Source: Pelagadaptatus sp034112445 (lineage in GTDB: Bacteria > Pseudomonadota > Gammaproteobacteria > Pseudomonadales > Cellvibrionaceae). Taken from it: DNA of 64,000 bases. The notes beneath the pieces were generated by a model. It saw only the letters and a list, made by a program, of their open reading frames with translations, searched no databases and was not told the origin of the DNA. How positions within the stretch are numbered: position 1 is the stretch's first letter; every line of letters begins with the position of its first letter. The translations under genes and the position numbers were made by a program. Of this stretch, positions 31,920 to 39,616 are shown one piece after another. The stretch lies in contig JAWUVI010000022.1 of NCBI GenBank assembly GCA_034112445.1, positions 248,001-312,000 of the forward strand, written 5' to 3'.

Positions 31920-32927
31920 ATGTCTACAGCAGCTACGGCCTTAAACGCCTCAATACTCACCCCCAGCGACCAACTGGCCAGCGTTCTTAAAGCGGCGGCG
32001 GACTCACTGCGACTTGAGATTTTACGCTTACTGGCCAGAGATTCTCTTGGGGTTACGGAACTCAGCCGCTTATTTGGCACCAAACAATCGGGCATGAGCC
32101 ATCACCTCAAGGTCTTAGCCAATGCCGGCTTAGTTGTTTCGCGGCGTGAGGGCAATTCAATTTTTTATCGACGCGCCCTACCTCGCCCACAAGATCAGCA
32201 ATACGCCTTATTACAAGCTCTATTTGCAACCGTAGATCAGACTCCTATTGCCGACAGCACCTCGCAAGGATTATCAGTAATACAGAAAGAACGCGACAAC
32301 ACATCAAGAGAGTTCTTTGCCTTAAACTCCGAAAAATTCAGAGTTCAGCAAGACTTAATTGCCAGTTATTCGGTCTATGCCGACTCCATCATAGATTTAT
32401 TGGATTTAACCGCGCTCAATAACTCCGAGACCGTTATTGAAATTGGTCCCGGTGAGGGTGAGTTTTTACAGCCTTTGAGCCAACGCTTTGCTCAGGTTAT
32501 CGCTCTTGATAATTCAAGTTCCATGCTCGAGAAGGCCAAACAGTTTTGCCGGCAAGAAAAGTTGACCAACATTGAATTCATCCACGGCGACACCCAACAG
32601 GCCTTGACCAACCGACTCAAAGCTAACTGCGTGGTGATCAACATGGTGCTGCATCACACGCCGTCGCCTTCCAGCGTGATTCAAGATGCCAGCGCACTGT
32701 TAACTGATGACGGGACATTACTCATTACCGAACTCTGTCTCCACGACCAACAGTGGACCATGCAAGCTTGTGGAGATGTTTGGCTAGGGTTTGACCCAGA
32801 AGACTTAAGCAATTGGGCCCACATGGCCGGCTTAGAAGAAGGTCAAAGCCAACACATGGCCTTGCGCAATGGCTTTCAAATACAAATTCGCCAATTCTCA
32901 AAAATCACTGCAAATACCACACGTTAA
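31920..32927 (+). CDS. ArsR-type regulator fused to a SAM methyltransferase domain (SahR-like)
   Basis: A 335-residue fusion. An ArsR winged helix (about 18-88) shows LRLEILRLLARDSLGVTELSRLFGTKQSGMSHHLKVLANAGLV. A class I methyltransferase domain (about 150-330) has motif I VIEIGPGEGEFL (172-183) and the acidic loop VIALDNSSSM. There are no metal-binding cysteines of the ArsR/SmtB type. Directly ahead of metK-ahcY-metF, such proteins are known as SahR, which senses S-adenosylhomocysteine and represses the methyl cycle. The methyltransferase fold may serve as the sensor. The effector remains an inference. Confidence 0.87.
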   Translation: MSTAATALNASILTPSDQLASVLKAAADSLRLEILRLLARDSLGVTELSRLFGTKQSGMSHHLKVLANAGLVVSRREGNSIFYRRALPRPQDQQYALLQALFATVDQTPIADSTSQGLSVIQKERDNTSREFFALNSEKFRVQQDLIASYSVYADSIIDLLDLTALNNSETVIEIGPGEGEFLQPLSQRFAQVIALDNSSSMLEKAKQFCRQEKLTNIEFIHGDTQQALTNRLKANCVVINMVLHHTPSPSSVIQDASALLTDDGTLLITELCLHDQQWTMQACGDVWLGFDPEDLSNWAHMAGLEEGQSQHMALRNGFQIQIRQFSKITANTTR

Positions 32928-32955
32928 GCAATACATTATTAGGAGCTAGATAATT

Positions 32956-34110
32956 ATGTCCGAGTATTCACTATTTACCTCAGAGTCTGTTTCTGAGGGT
33001 CATCCAGATAAAATGGCCGATCAGATTTCGGACGCCATTTTAGATGCCATCATTAAAGATGATCCGGATTCTCGCGTTGCGGTTGAGACCATGGTCAAAA
33101 CAGGCATGGCTATTGTCGCCGGTGAAGTTCGTACCAGTACTTACGTTGATCTTGAAGATTTAATTCGCGATGTCATTTTAGATATTGGCTACAACTCAAG
33201 TGACGTTGGTTTTGATGGTGCATCGTGTGCAGTTTTAAACGCTATCGGCAAACAGTCTTCTGATATCGCAATGGGCGTTGATGAAGCCAGCGACAAAGAT
33301 CTAGGCGCTGGCGATCAAGGTTTAATGTTCGGTTATGCGACTAACGAAACTGACGTTTTAATGCCTGCACCAATTTTCTACTCTCACCGGTTGGTGGAAC
33401 GCCAAGCCAAGCTGCGTAAAAACGGCACTCTGCCTTGGTTGCGTCCCGATGCTAAAAGCCAGGTAACTTTGCGTTATGAGAACGGCAAGCCGGTTGCTAT
33501 AGATGCGGTTGTTCTCTCAACTCAGCACGATCCAGACATCTCTTTAGGTGACCTGCGTGAAGCCGTGAAAGAGCAAATTATTACCCCTGTATTACCGGCT
33601 GAATGGTTACACAAAGATACCCTGTATCACATCAACCCTACCGGCAACTTTGTTATTGGTGGCCCTGTTGGTGATTGCGGTTTGACCGGACGTAAGATTA
33701 TCGTTGATACCTACGGCGGCGCAGCTCGTCACGGCGGTGGTGCTTTTTCAGGTAAAGACCCATCAAAGGTCGATCGCTCTGCGGCCTATGCAGGACGTTA
33801 TGTAGCAAAAAATATTGTTGCTGCAGGCTTGGCTGATCGCTGTGAGATTCAAATCTCCTATGCAATTGGTGTTGCTGAACCTACTTCAATTGCCGTCAAT
33901 ACTTTTGGCACAGGTAAATTACCTGACGAAGAAATTTGTTTACTGGTACGCGAAAATTTTGACTTACGGCCACAAGGCCTTATTCAAATGCTTGATTTGA
34001 AACGCCCCATCTATCGTCAAACTGCGGCTTACGGTCACTTTGGTCGTGAAGAAGCAGACTTTACTTGGGAAAAAACCGATAAAGCCGCCATTTTAAAAAC
34101 CGCGCTTTAA
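32956..34110 (+). CDS. metK: S-adenosylmethionine synthetase
   Basis: A 384-residue enzyme making SAM from methionine and ATP. It shows SESVSEGHPDKMADQISDA, GAGDQGLMFGYA, the glycine-rich P-loop-like GGAARHGGGAFSGKDPSKVDRSAAY, and NPTGNFVIGGPVGDCGLTGRK. A strong ribosome-binding site (AGGAG) precedes the ATG. It begins 28 bases after the regulator and is followed 31 bases later by ahcY, so the three form an operon. Confidence 0.97.
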   Translation: MSEYSLFTSESVSEGHPDKMADQISDAILDAIIKDDPDSRVAVETMVKTGMAIVAGEVRTSTYVDLEDLIRDVILDIGYNSSDVGFDGASCAVLNAIGKQSSDIAMGVDEASDKDLGAGDQGLMFGYATNETDVLMPAPIFYSHRLVERQAKLRKNGTLPWLRPDAKSQVTLRYENGKPVAIDAVVLSTQHDPDISLGDLREAVKEQIITPVLPAEWLHKDTLYHINPTGNFVIGGPVGDCGLTGRKIIVDTYGGAARHGGGAFSGKDPSKVDRSAAYAGRYVAKNIVAAGLADRCEIQISYAIGVAEPTSIAVNTFGTGKLPDEEICLLVRENFDLRPQGLIQMLDLKRPIYRQTAAYGHFGREEADFTWEKTDKAAILKTAL

Positions 34111-34141
34111 CCAACCACTTATTAAAATTAGGAGACACCGA

Positions 34142-35527
34142 ATGAACGATACGTTTACCGATTATAAAGTTGCCGACATCACCCTTGCTGACTATGGCCG
34201 TAAAGAAATAGACATTGCCGAAGGTGAAATGCCAGCGTTGATGGCCTTGCGCCGCAAATACAAAGCCTCTAAACCATTGGCCGGCGCCAAGATAATGGGC
34301 TGTATTCACATGACTATTCAAACCGCCGTTTTGATCGAGACGCTGATTGATTTAGGCGCTGATGTGCGCTGGTCTTCTTGTAATATTTTCTCTACCCAAG
34401 ATCATGCAGCCGCTGCTATAGCCGCTGCTGGCATTCCTGTTTTTGCTTGGAAAGGCGAGACTGAAGAAGAATTTCTTTGGTGTATTGAGCAAACTATTTT
34501 GTCTGAAAAAGACGGCTCTGAGGTTTGGGCTGCCAATATGATTTTGGATGATGGTGGCGACCTAACCGAAATGGCTCACAACAAATACCCAGAGATGCTA
34601 GCAACCATTCACGGTATTTCCGAAGAAACCACTACGGGTGTTCATCGCTTATTAGAGATGATGGAAAAAGGCGAGCTTAAAGTTCCGGCCATTAATGTTA
34701 ACGATGCGGTCACTAAGTCTAAAAACGACAATAAATACGGCTGTCGTCACTCGCTTAATGATGCGATTAAGCGCGGCACCGATCACCTCATGGCAGGCAA
34801 GAAAGCTCTCGTTATTGGCTATGGAGATGTAGGTAAAGGTTCTGCGGCATCATTGCGCCAAGAAGGTATGATCGTCAAGGTAACTGAAATTGATCCAATT
34901 TGTGCCATGCAAGCTTGCATGGACGGCTTTGAAGTCGTTTCAGCTTACAACGATGGTATTAACACCGGCGAAGCTAAAGACATCAACATCATCGTATTGG
35001 GAACAACCGATATAGTGGTAACCACTACAGGCAACATCAATGTGTGTGATTCTGCCATGTTACAAACGCTTAAAAACGGTGCGGTAGTCTGTAACATCGG
35101 TCACTTCGACAACGAAATTGATACCGCCTTCTTGCGCGATAACTATGAGTGGGATGAAGTGAAACCTCAGGTTCATAAAATCTATCGCAACAAGGCCAAC
35201 AACGATCATTTGATTCTTTTATCTGAAGGCCGTTTGGTTAATTTAGGCAATGCAACGGGTCACCCTTCGCGCATTATGGATGGCTCATTTGCCAACCAAG
35301 TTTTAGCTCAAATTTATCTTTATGAGCGTAAATTTGCCGACATGATGGAAGCTGAAAAATCCGACGAGATCTACGTTAAAATCTTACCGAAAAAACTTGA
35401 TGAAGAGGTAGCTCAAGATATGGTTGAAGGCTTTGGGGGGGTCATTACTAAAATGACTAAAACTCAAGCCGACTATATCGGCGTTAATGCTGATGGTCCT
35501 TTCAAACCAGAAAGTTATAAATATTAA
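34142..35527 (+). CDS. ahcY: S-adenosylhomocysteine hydrolase
   Basis: A 461-residue NAD-dependent enzyme that splits SAH into adenosine and homocysteine, removing the product that inhibits methyltransferases. Visible blocks: MGCIHMTIQTAVLIETL, SSCNIFSTQDHAAAAIA, the NAD fold VIGYGDVGKGSAASL, and the C-terminal FKPESYKY carrying the conserved Lys-Tyr. The strong TAGGAG ribosome-binding site is 8 bases upstream. Having SahH rather than the Pfs/LuxS route is common in Pseudomonas-like gammaproteobacteria. Confidence 0.97.
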   Translation: MNDTFTDYKVADITLADYGRKEIDIAEGEMPALMALRRKYKASKPLAGAKIMGCIHMTIQTAVLIETLIDLGADVRWSSCNIFSTQDHAAAAIAAAGIPVFAWKGETEEEFLWCIEQTILSEKDGSEVWAANMILDDGGDLTEMAHNKYPEMLATIHGISEETTTGVHRLLEMMEKGELKVPAINVNDAVTKSKNDNKYGCRHSLNDAIKRGTDHLMAGKKALVIGYGDVGKGSAASLRQEGMIVKVTEIDPICAMQACMDGFEVVSAYNDGINTGEAKDINIIVLGTTDIVVTTTGNINVCDSAMLQTLKNGAVVCNIGHFDNEIDTAFLRDNYEWDEVKPQVHKIYRNKANNDHLILLSEGRLVNLGNATGHPSRIMDGSFANQVLAQIYLYERKFADMMEAEKSDEIYVKILPKKLDEEVAQDMVEGFGGVITKMTKTQADYIGVNADGPFKPESYKY

Positions 35528-35553
35528 TCGTTAAGCTTTACTTGCTATAAACT

Positions 35554-35600
35554 CGGGCAGCTATCATTGATACAATTAGTCATTGATACTGCCCGTTTTA
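35554..35600 (+). terminator. Hairpin between ahcY and metF (terminator or attenuator)
   Basis: The arms CGGGCAG (35554-35560) and CTGCCCG (35589-35595) are followed by TTTTAATA. The 28-base loop contains a direct repeat TCATTGATAC (35564 and 35580). It may partly terminate the SAM operon before metF. Confidence 0.55.
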
Positions 35601-35639
35601 ATATAAAATCAAATCATCCAACCATTACAGAGAACTGCC

Positions 35640-36485
35640 ATGAGCACTGCTGACACACCTCGATTGAGCTTTGAATTCTTTCCTGCAAAGACCCCTGAAG
35701 GCAAAATTAAACTCGACAACGTGCGTGACGAATTGGCCAAGTTGAACCCTGAATTTTTCTCGGTTACTTATGGTGCTGGAGGCTCAACTCGCGACAACAC
35801 CAAAACCATCGTTACTGAATTTAACCAAAAGGGCGTAGCTGTTGCTCCACATTTATCTTTTGGCGGTGATGACGAAGCAACAATGTTAGCGCTGCTCAAT
35901 GAATACAAAGCGGCTGGAGTAAACCGTATTGTTGCCTTACGGGGTGATATGCCATCGGGCATGGGTGGAGCATTTCAAATGGTCTACGCCAATCAGTTGG
36001 TGAGCTTTATTCGTGATAATTTTGGTGATGACTTTCATCTAGAAGTGGCGGCTTATCCTGAAATACATCCAGAAGCTATCAGCTATCAAGATGACGTTAA
36101 CTTCTTGAAAGGTAAATTTGAGGCGGGTGCCAACAGCGCTATTACCCAATATTTTTACAGCCCAGATTCTTATTTTTATTTTATGGATCAATGTCAGCAG
36201 GCCGGCATAACTCAACCTATTTATCCGGGCATTATGCCCATTTTAAATTATAAGAATCTGATTCGTTTCAGCGACAGTTGTGGTGCCGATATTCCCCGCT
36301 GGATTCGTAAAAGATTAGAAGGTTTTGGTGATGATACCGCTAGCCTTAAAGCTTTCGGCTTAGATTTAGTTACTGAGCTATGTGAAGTGTTATTGGATAA
36401 TGAGGCTCCTGGATTACATTTTTATACAATGAATCAAGTTGAGCCAACAGCAACCATTGTTCACAATCTTGGTCTACTTGATTAG
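35640..36485 (+). CDS. metF: 5,10-methylenetetrahydrofolate reductase
   Basis: A 281-residue FAD enzyme that makes 5-methyl-THF for homocysteine remethylation. Typical segments: LSFEFFPAKTPEGKIKL at the N-terminus, FFSVTYGAGGSTRD, RIVALRGDMP, AAYPEIHPEA and FITQ-like ITQYFY. It completes the methyl cycle begun by metK and ahcY. rsmE begins two bases after its stop, so the two are almost certainly co-transcribed. Confidence 0.95.
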   Translation: MSTADTPRLSFEFFPAKTPEGKIKLDNVRDELAKLNPEFFSVTYGAGGSTRDNTKTIVTEFNQKGVAVAPHLSFGGDDEATMLALLNEYKAAGVNRIVALRGDMPSGMGGAFQMVYANQLVSFIRDNFGDDFHLEVAAYPEIHPEAISYQDDVNFLKGKFEAGANSAITQYFYSPDSYFYFMDQCQQAGITQPIYPGIMPILNYKNLIRFSDSCGADIPRWIRKRLEGFGDDTASLKAFGLDLVTELCEVLLDNEAPGLHFYTMNQVEPTATIVHNLGLLD

Positions 36486-36487
36486 AC

Positions 36488-37216
36488 ATGAGAGTTCCCA
36501 GGCTATTCACTCACAGTGCGCTTCAAGTTGGTGCTGAAATCCAACTCGAGGAAGCCTCTTCCCATTACATTAATCGTGTTCTGCGGATGGAGTCTGGGCG
36601 GCCTTTAGTTCTATTCAACGGCACAGGCGGTGAATACACCGCTACTGTTTCTCAACAATCTAAAAAATATACCTCTGTCATTGTCGATGGCTTTTCTGAC
36701 ATCAATAGAGAATCTTCTCTGTCTATACACCTAGGCATAGGCGTATCCAAAGGAGATAGATTTGAGTGGGTTTTGCAAAAAGCCACCGAGCTTGGTGTTA
36801 GCAAAATCACCCCGATACTTACCGACCGCACTGAGTTCAAGTTGAAACCTGATAGGCAGGCGAAAAAATATTCCCACTGGCAACAAATAATCATCTCGGC
36901 TTGTGAACAATCACAACGCAATCTGTTGCCACAGTTACAGCCCATAATCGAATTTTCTGATTGGTTACCCACACTATCAGAATCCCATAAATTCGTTCTG
37001 CATCATCGATCTAATGAGAAACTGGCGTCAGTTGACTCGCCATTAAACATAGCCCTCGCGGTTGGACCAGAAGGTGGATTAAGCTCTTCCGAAATACAAC
37101 AAGCCGAAGCATCTGGATTTTCAGCTCTTACTTTAGGGCCAAGAGTATTGCGTACAGAAACAGCACCACTCGCCGCTATAAGCCTTATGCAATATTTATG
37201 GGGTGATTTCAGTTAA
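36488..37216 (+). CDS. rsmE: 16S rRNA (uracil-1498-N3)-methyltransferase
   Basis: A 242-residue SPOUT-family methyltransferase that modifies U1498 of 16S rRNA using SAM. The N-terminal PUA-like domain has HYINRVLRMESGRPLVLFNGTGGEY. The knotted C-terminal domain shows VLQKATELGVSKITPILTDRTE, ALAVGPEGGLSSSEI and LTLGPRVLRTETAPLAAI, all diagnostic. Its tight linkage to metF suits a SAM-consuming enzyme in a SAM-supply cluster. Confidence 0.95.
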   Translation: MRVPRLFTHSALQVGAEIQLEEASSHYINRVLRMESGRPLVLFNGTGGEYTATVSQQSKKYTSVIVDGFSDINRESSLSIHLGIGVSKGDRFEWVLQKATELGVSKITPILTDRTEFKLKPDRQAKKYSHWQQIIISACEQSQRNLLPQLQPIIEFSDWLPTLSESHKFVLHHRSNEKLASVDSPLNIALAVGPEGGLSSSEIQQAEASGFSALTLGPRVLRTETAPLAAISLMQYLWGDFS

Positions 37217-37273
37217 TCGGTTTTGAAATAACCTGCCTATACTTCAAGACAGATTCAATAGCCGAGCACTCAA

Positions 37274-38167
37274 ATGCAACAAACTCCTGCCTCACCTAAA
37301 AACGCCAGCAACGCAGGATCTTATTCAATTTATAGAACCTGTATTGAACAAGTGATGCAGGGCAGCGAGAGATTACCTAGCTTACCCGCAATCACTCTTG
37401 AAATTCGAAATGCGATAGCTGATAACAATGTAACCCATAAACAACTTGCCGAGTTAATCGCTAATGACCCAAGCCTTTGCATATTGATTATGCGCTACGT
37501 ATCAAGTCCTATTTATTTAACTCAAGAACAACCAAGGACCATTGAAGAAGCCATTCGACTTTTAGGCATTGCCGGTTTAGATAGAGTCGTTATGTTACAC
37601 AGCTTAAAGAGTTTGTTTATCTTTAGGAATCGTAGTTTAAAGCAGCTTTTTGATCTCACTTGGAAACGCCTAACACTCAAAGCTTGCATTGCCGAGCATC
37701 TTGCTAAGAAGCTGAATTATAAACCTGCTGATGAAGTCTTAATTTCCAGCTTACTGAGTGAAGCAGGAACACTGGCTATTCTGTCTGCTTTGACCAACAT
37801 CAAAGACATTCCTGATGAAGTGACTTACCTCAAGCTGTGTCGGCAATACAGCAAATCTTTAGGCTTAATTATTTTGAAAAAATGGAATTTGGGCGGGCAG
37901 TATTCAGAAGTTATAGAGAAGAGTGGCGTATGGACATCCGGCACTTCAAACAGTTACACGCCTCTCGAGTTAACCGATATAGTCAACTTAGCATTATATC
38001 ATGGTGTGGCCTTATTCAGACCAAATAACACCTTACCTGATCTAGATAGCCTGGATATGTATAAAAAGCTACCAGCGGCTTTAAAACACTGTAATGAGAA
38101 AGGCTTGTTAAGGCTGGTAACCGATCACACAACCGATATAGCTAAAGCATCTAAAGTCTTGCACTAG
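37274..38167 (+). CDS. HDOD-domain protein
   Basis: A 297-residue protein made mainly of one HDOD domain (about 25-230): LPSLPAITLEIRNAIADNNVTHKQLAELIANDPSLCILIMRYVSS. The region that would be the HD metal site lacks the His-Asp pair (SSLLSEAGTLAIL), as expected for HDOD. Such proteins act in signalling, often with c-di-GMP or chemosensory systems, without known catalysis. Its stop overlaps the stop of the convergent chpC gene by 4 bases, placing it next to the pilus signalling operon. Confidence 0.86.
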   Translation: MQQTPASPKNASNAGSYSIYRTCIEQVMQGSERLPSLPAITLEIRNAIADNNVTHKQLAELIANDPSLCILIMRYVSSPIYLTQEQPRTIEEAIRLLGIAGLDRVVMLHSLKSLFIFRNRSLKQLFDLTWKRLTLKACIAEHLAKKLNYKPADEVLISSLLSEAGTLAILSALTNIKDIPDEVTYLKLCRQYSKSLGLIILKKWNLGGQYSEVIEKSGVWTSGTSNSYTPLELTDIVNLALYHGVALFRPNNTLPDLDSLDMYKKLPAALKHCNEKGLLRLVTDHTTDIAKASKVLH

Positions 38168-38661
38168 CTTTCAGCCCAATCTAAATACACCTGCTCAAGC
38201 GCTGAAATATTTGGAATAACTAATTCATCGCCATTTAAACTAACGTGTATTGATTCAAATTTATTCGCTGCAGATCGATCCAGCAGGACAATATCTTCAG
38301 CGGTCACACGAGCTAACTTTGGGATACCCATTGTGACTACAGCAATAAATGGGACTTCTTCGCTCAAACCAGCATGATTTAAAACAGCCACCCGGGAATG
38401 CATGGTAATAGCCGGCTCAGCATGGCCGTTCAGGTTATCAAAAGACAACATAGGGACGGACTGGTCGCGCCAGTTAAACTCGCCTAATAGCCACTCTGGT
38501 GCATTATTTATTGGACTTGGTTTAGAGTAACCAACAATTTCTGCAACGGTTACTGTCGGCACCAACACTGTACTTTCGGCAAACGGCAATAATAAACAGG
38601 GCACATCTTTTGGTAAAAGATTCTCTAAGGCTGGTGCTGCCTTCTCATTGGTTTCAATCAC
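38164..38661 (-). CDS. chpC: CheW-like protein ChpC
   Basis: A 165-residue CheW-fold protein closing the pil-chp operon. It shows LLLPFAESTVLVPTVTVAEIVGY, the WLLGEFNWRDQSVPMLSFD turn typical of CheW, and SRVAVLNHAG. In P. aeruginosa ChpC can link extra receptors to the ChpA kinase. The start overlaps the chpB stop by 8 bases, so translation is coupled. Confidence 0.87.
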   Translation of the reverse strand: MIETNEKAAPALENLLPKDVPCLLLPFAESTVLVPTVTVAEIVGYSKPSPINNAPEWLLGEFNWRDQSVPMLSFDNLNGHAEPAITMHSRVAVLNHAGLSEEVPFIAVVTMGIPKLARVTAEDIVLLDRSAANKFESIHVSLNGDELVIPNISALEQVYLDWAES

Positions 38662-39610
38662 AATAATCTCTCACTTCATAAAGCATAAAATCAGTTAGTT
38701 TAGCCGCCAAACCCTCAGGCGAAGCAATGACACTTACCACACCGGTATCCAATGCCGAGTCAGGCATTGATGATATTGTGCAACTGGAGGGTGATTGCAC
38801 CCAGACTTGACCACCTTGCTGATGGACCAAGCGAACTCCAACAGCCCCATCACTAGCCATACCAGAAAACACAATAACCCCACAGCGTTTGCCATAGCGG
38901 CGAGCTACATTAGCAAAAACCTGATCAATCGATGGGCTATATGCTCCTGGCCAAGGCCCCGGGCTTGTCGATAAGGTTCCATTTTCCTGAACTTCGACAC
39001 AATTATCATTAGCAATAATTGCCGTGCCGTTTTCTCGTAAAACATCTCCGTGCATAACTGGATAAGCTGGATAATGGCTGTGCTTATTCACTATGTCTGC
39101 CAGTGTATTTTCAAACCCTGGATCTATATGTTGTACATACACAAAGCCAACTTTTAACCGATCGGGTAAATGCCGGAAAAATTCTTTTACTGCCTCTGGA
39201 CCACCTGTGGAGGCGCCTAAAACCCAAATAAACTTAGCCGCCGCATGCGTGTCTTGGTCTAAATTAATACTGCCTTGTAACAGGTGTAACTTATCCGAGA
39301 CTCTGCGCCGCCATAATTGACGATCATTATCCGTAGCTGTTTCATCATCGAGGTCATCGACAAGAACTGGCTCTTCCAAATTCAACAGCCAGTCTTCAAC
39401 TTCTGTATAGCGCTGACTATCTGTATCGACCTTCACTAACCAAACGTCTATATCCACACAGCCCTTAGTACCCAGCTGCTCTAAATGGTCATCCACTAAT
39501 AACGCTTGCGATACTCTGTGCCCACTGTTTAACACCAAATTTCTTAGTGTGTCGCGCTGACTCTCGGTCTCCACCAATATGGAGACTTTTAGCGGGATGG
39601 GCAGCATCAA
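38654..39610 (-). CDS. chpB: Chemoreceptor methylesterase ChpB (CheB family)
   Basis: A 318-residue CheB homologue that should demethylate PilJ. The C-terminal methylesterase domain (about 128-310) has the full triad: Ser134 in GASTGGPEAV, His161 in QHIDPGFENTL and Asp254 in GMASDGAVG. The N-terminal 110 residues take the place of a receiver but lack the usual acidic pocket and the phospho-Asp context, so control by phosphorylation looks unlikely. It follows chpA by 6 bases. Confidence 0.92.
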   Translation of the reverse strand: MMLPIPLKVSILVETESQRDTLRNLVLNSGHRVSQALLVDDHLEQLGTKGCVDIDVWLVKVDTDSQRYTEVEDWLLNLEEPVLVDDLDDETATDNDRQLWRRRVSDKLHLLQGSINLDQDTHAAAKFIWVLGASTGGPEAVKEFFRHLPDRLKVGFVYVQHIDPGFENTLADIVNKHSHYPAYPVMHGDVLRENGTAIIANDNCVEVQENGTLSTSPGPWPGAYSPSIDQVFANVARRYGKRCGVIVFSGMASDGAVGVRLVHQQGGQVWVQSPSSCTISSMPDSALDTGVVSVIASPEGLAAKLTDFMLYEVRDYCD

Positions 39611-39616
39611 AAACTC

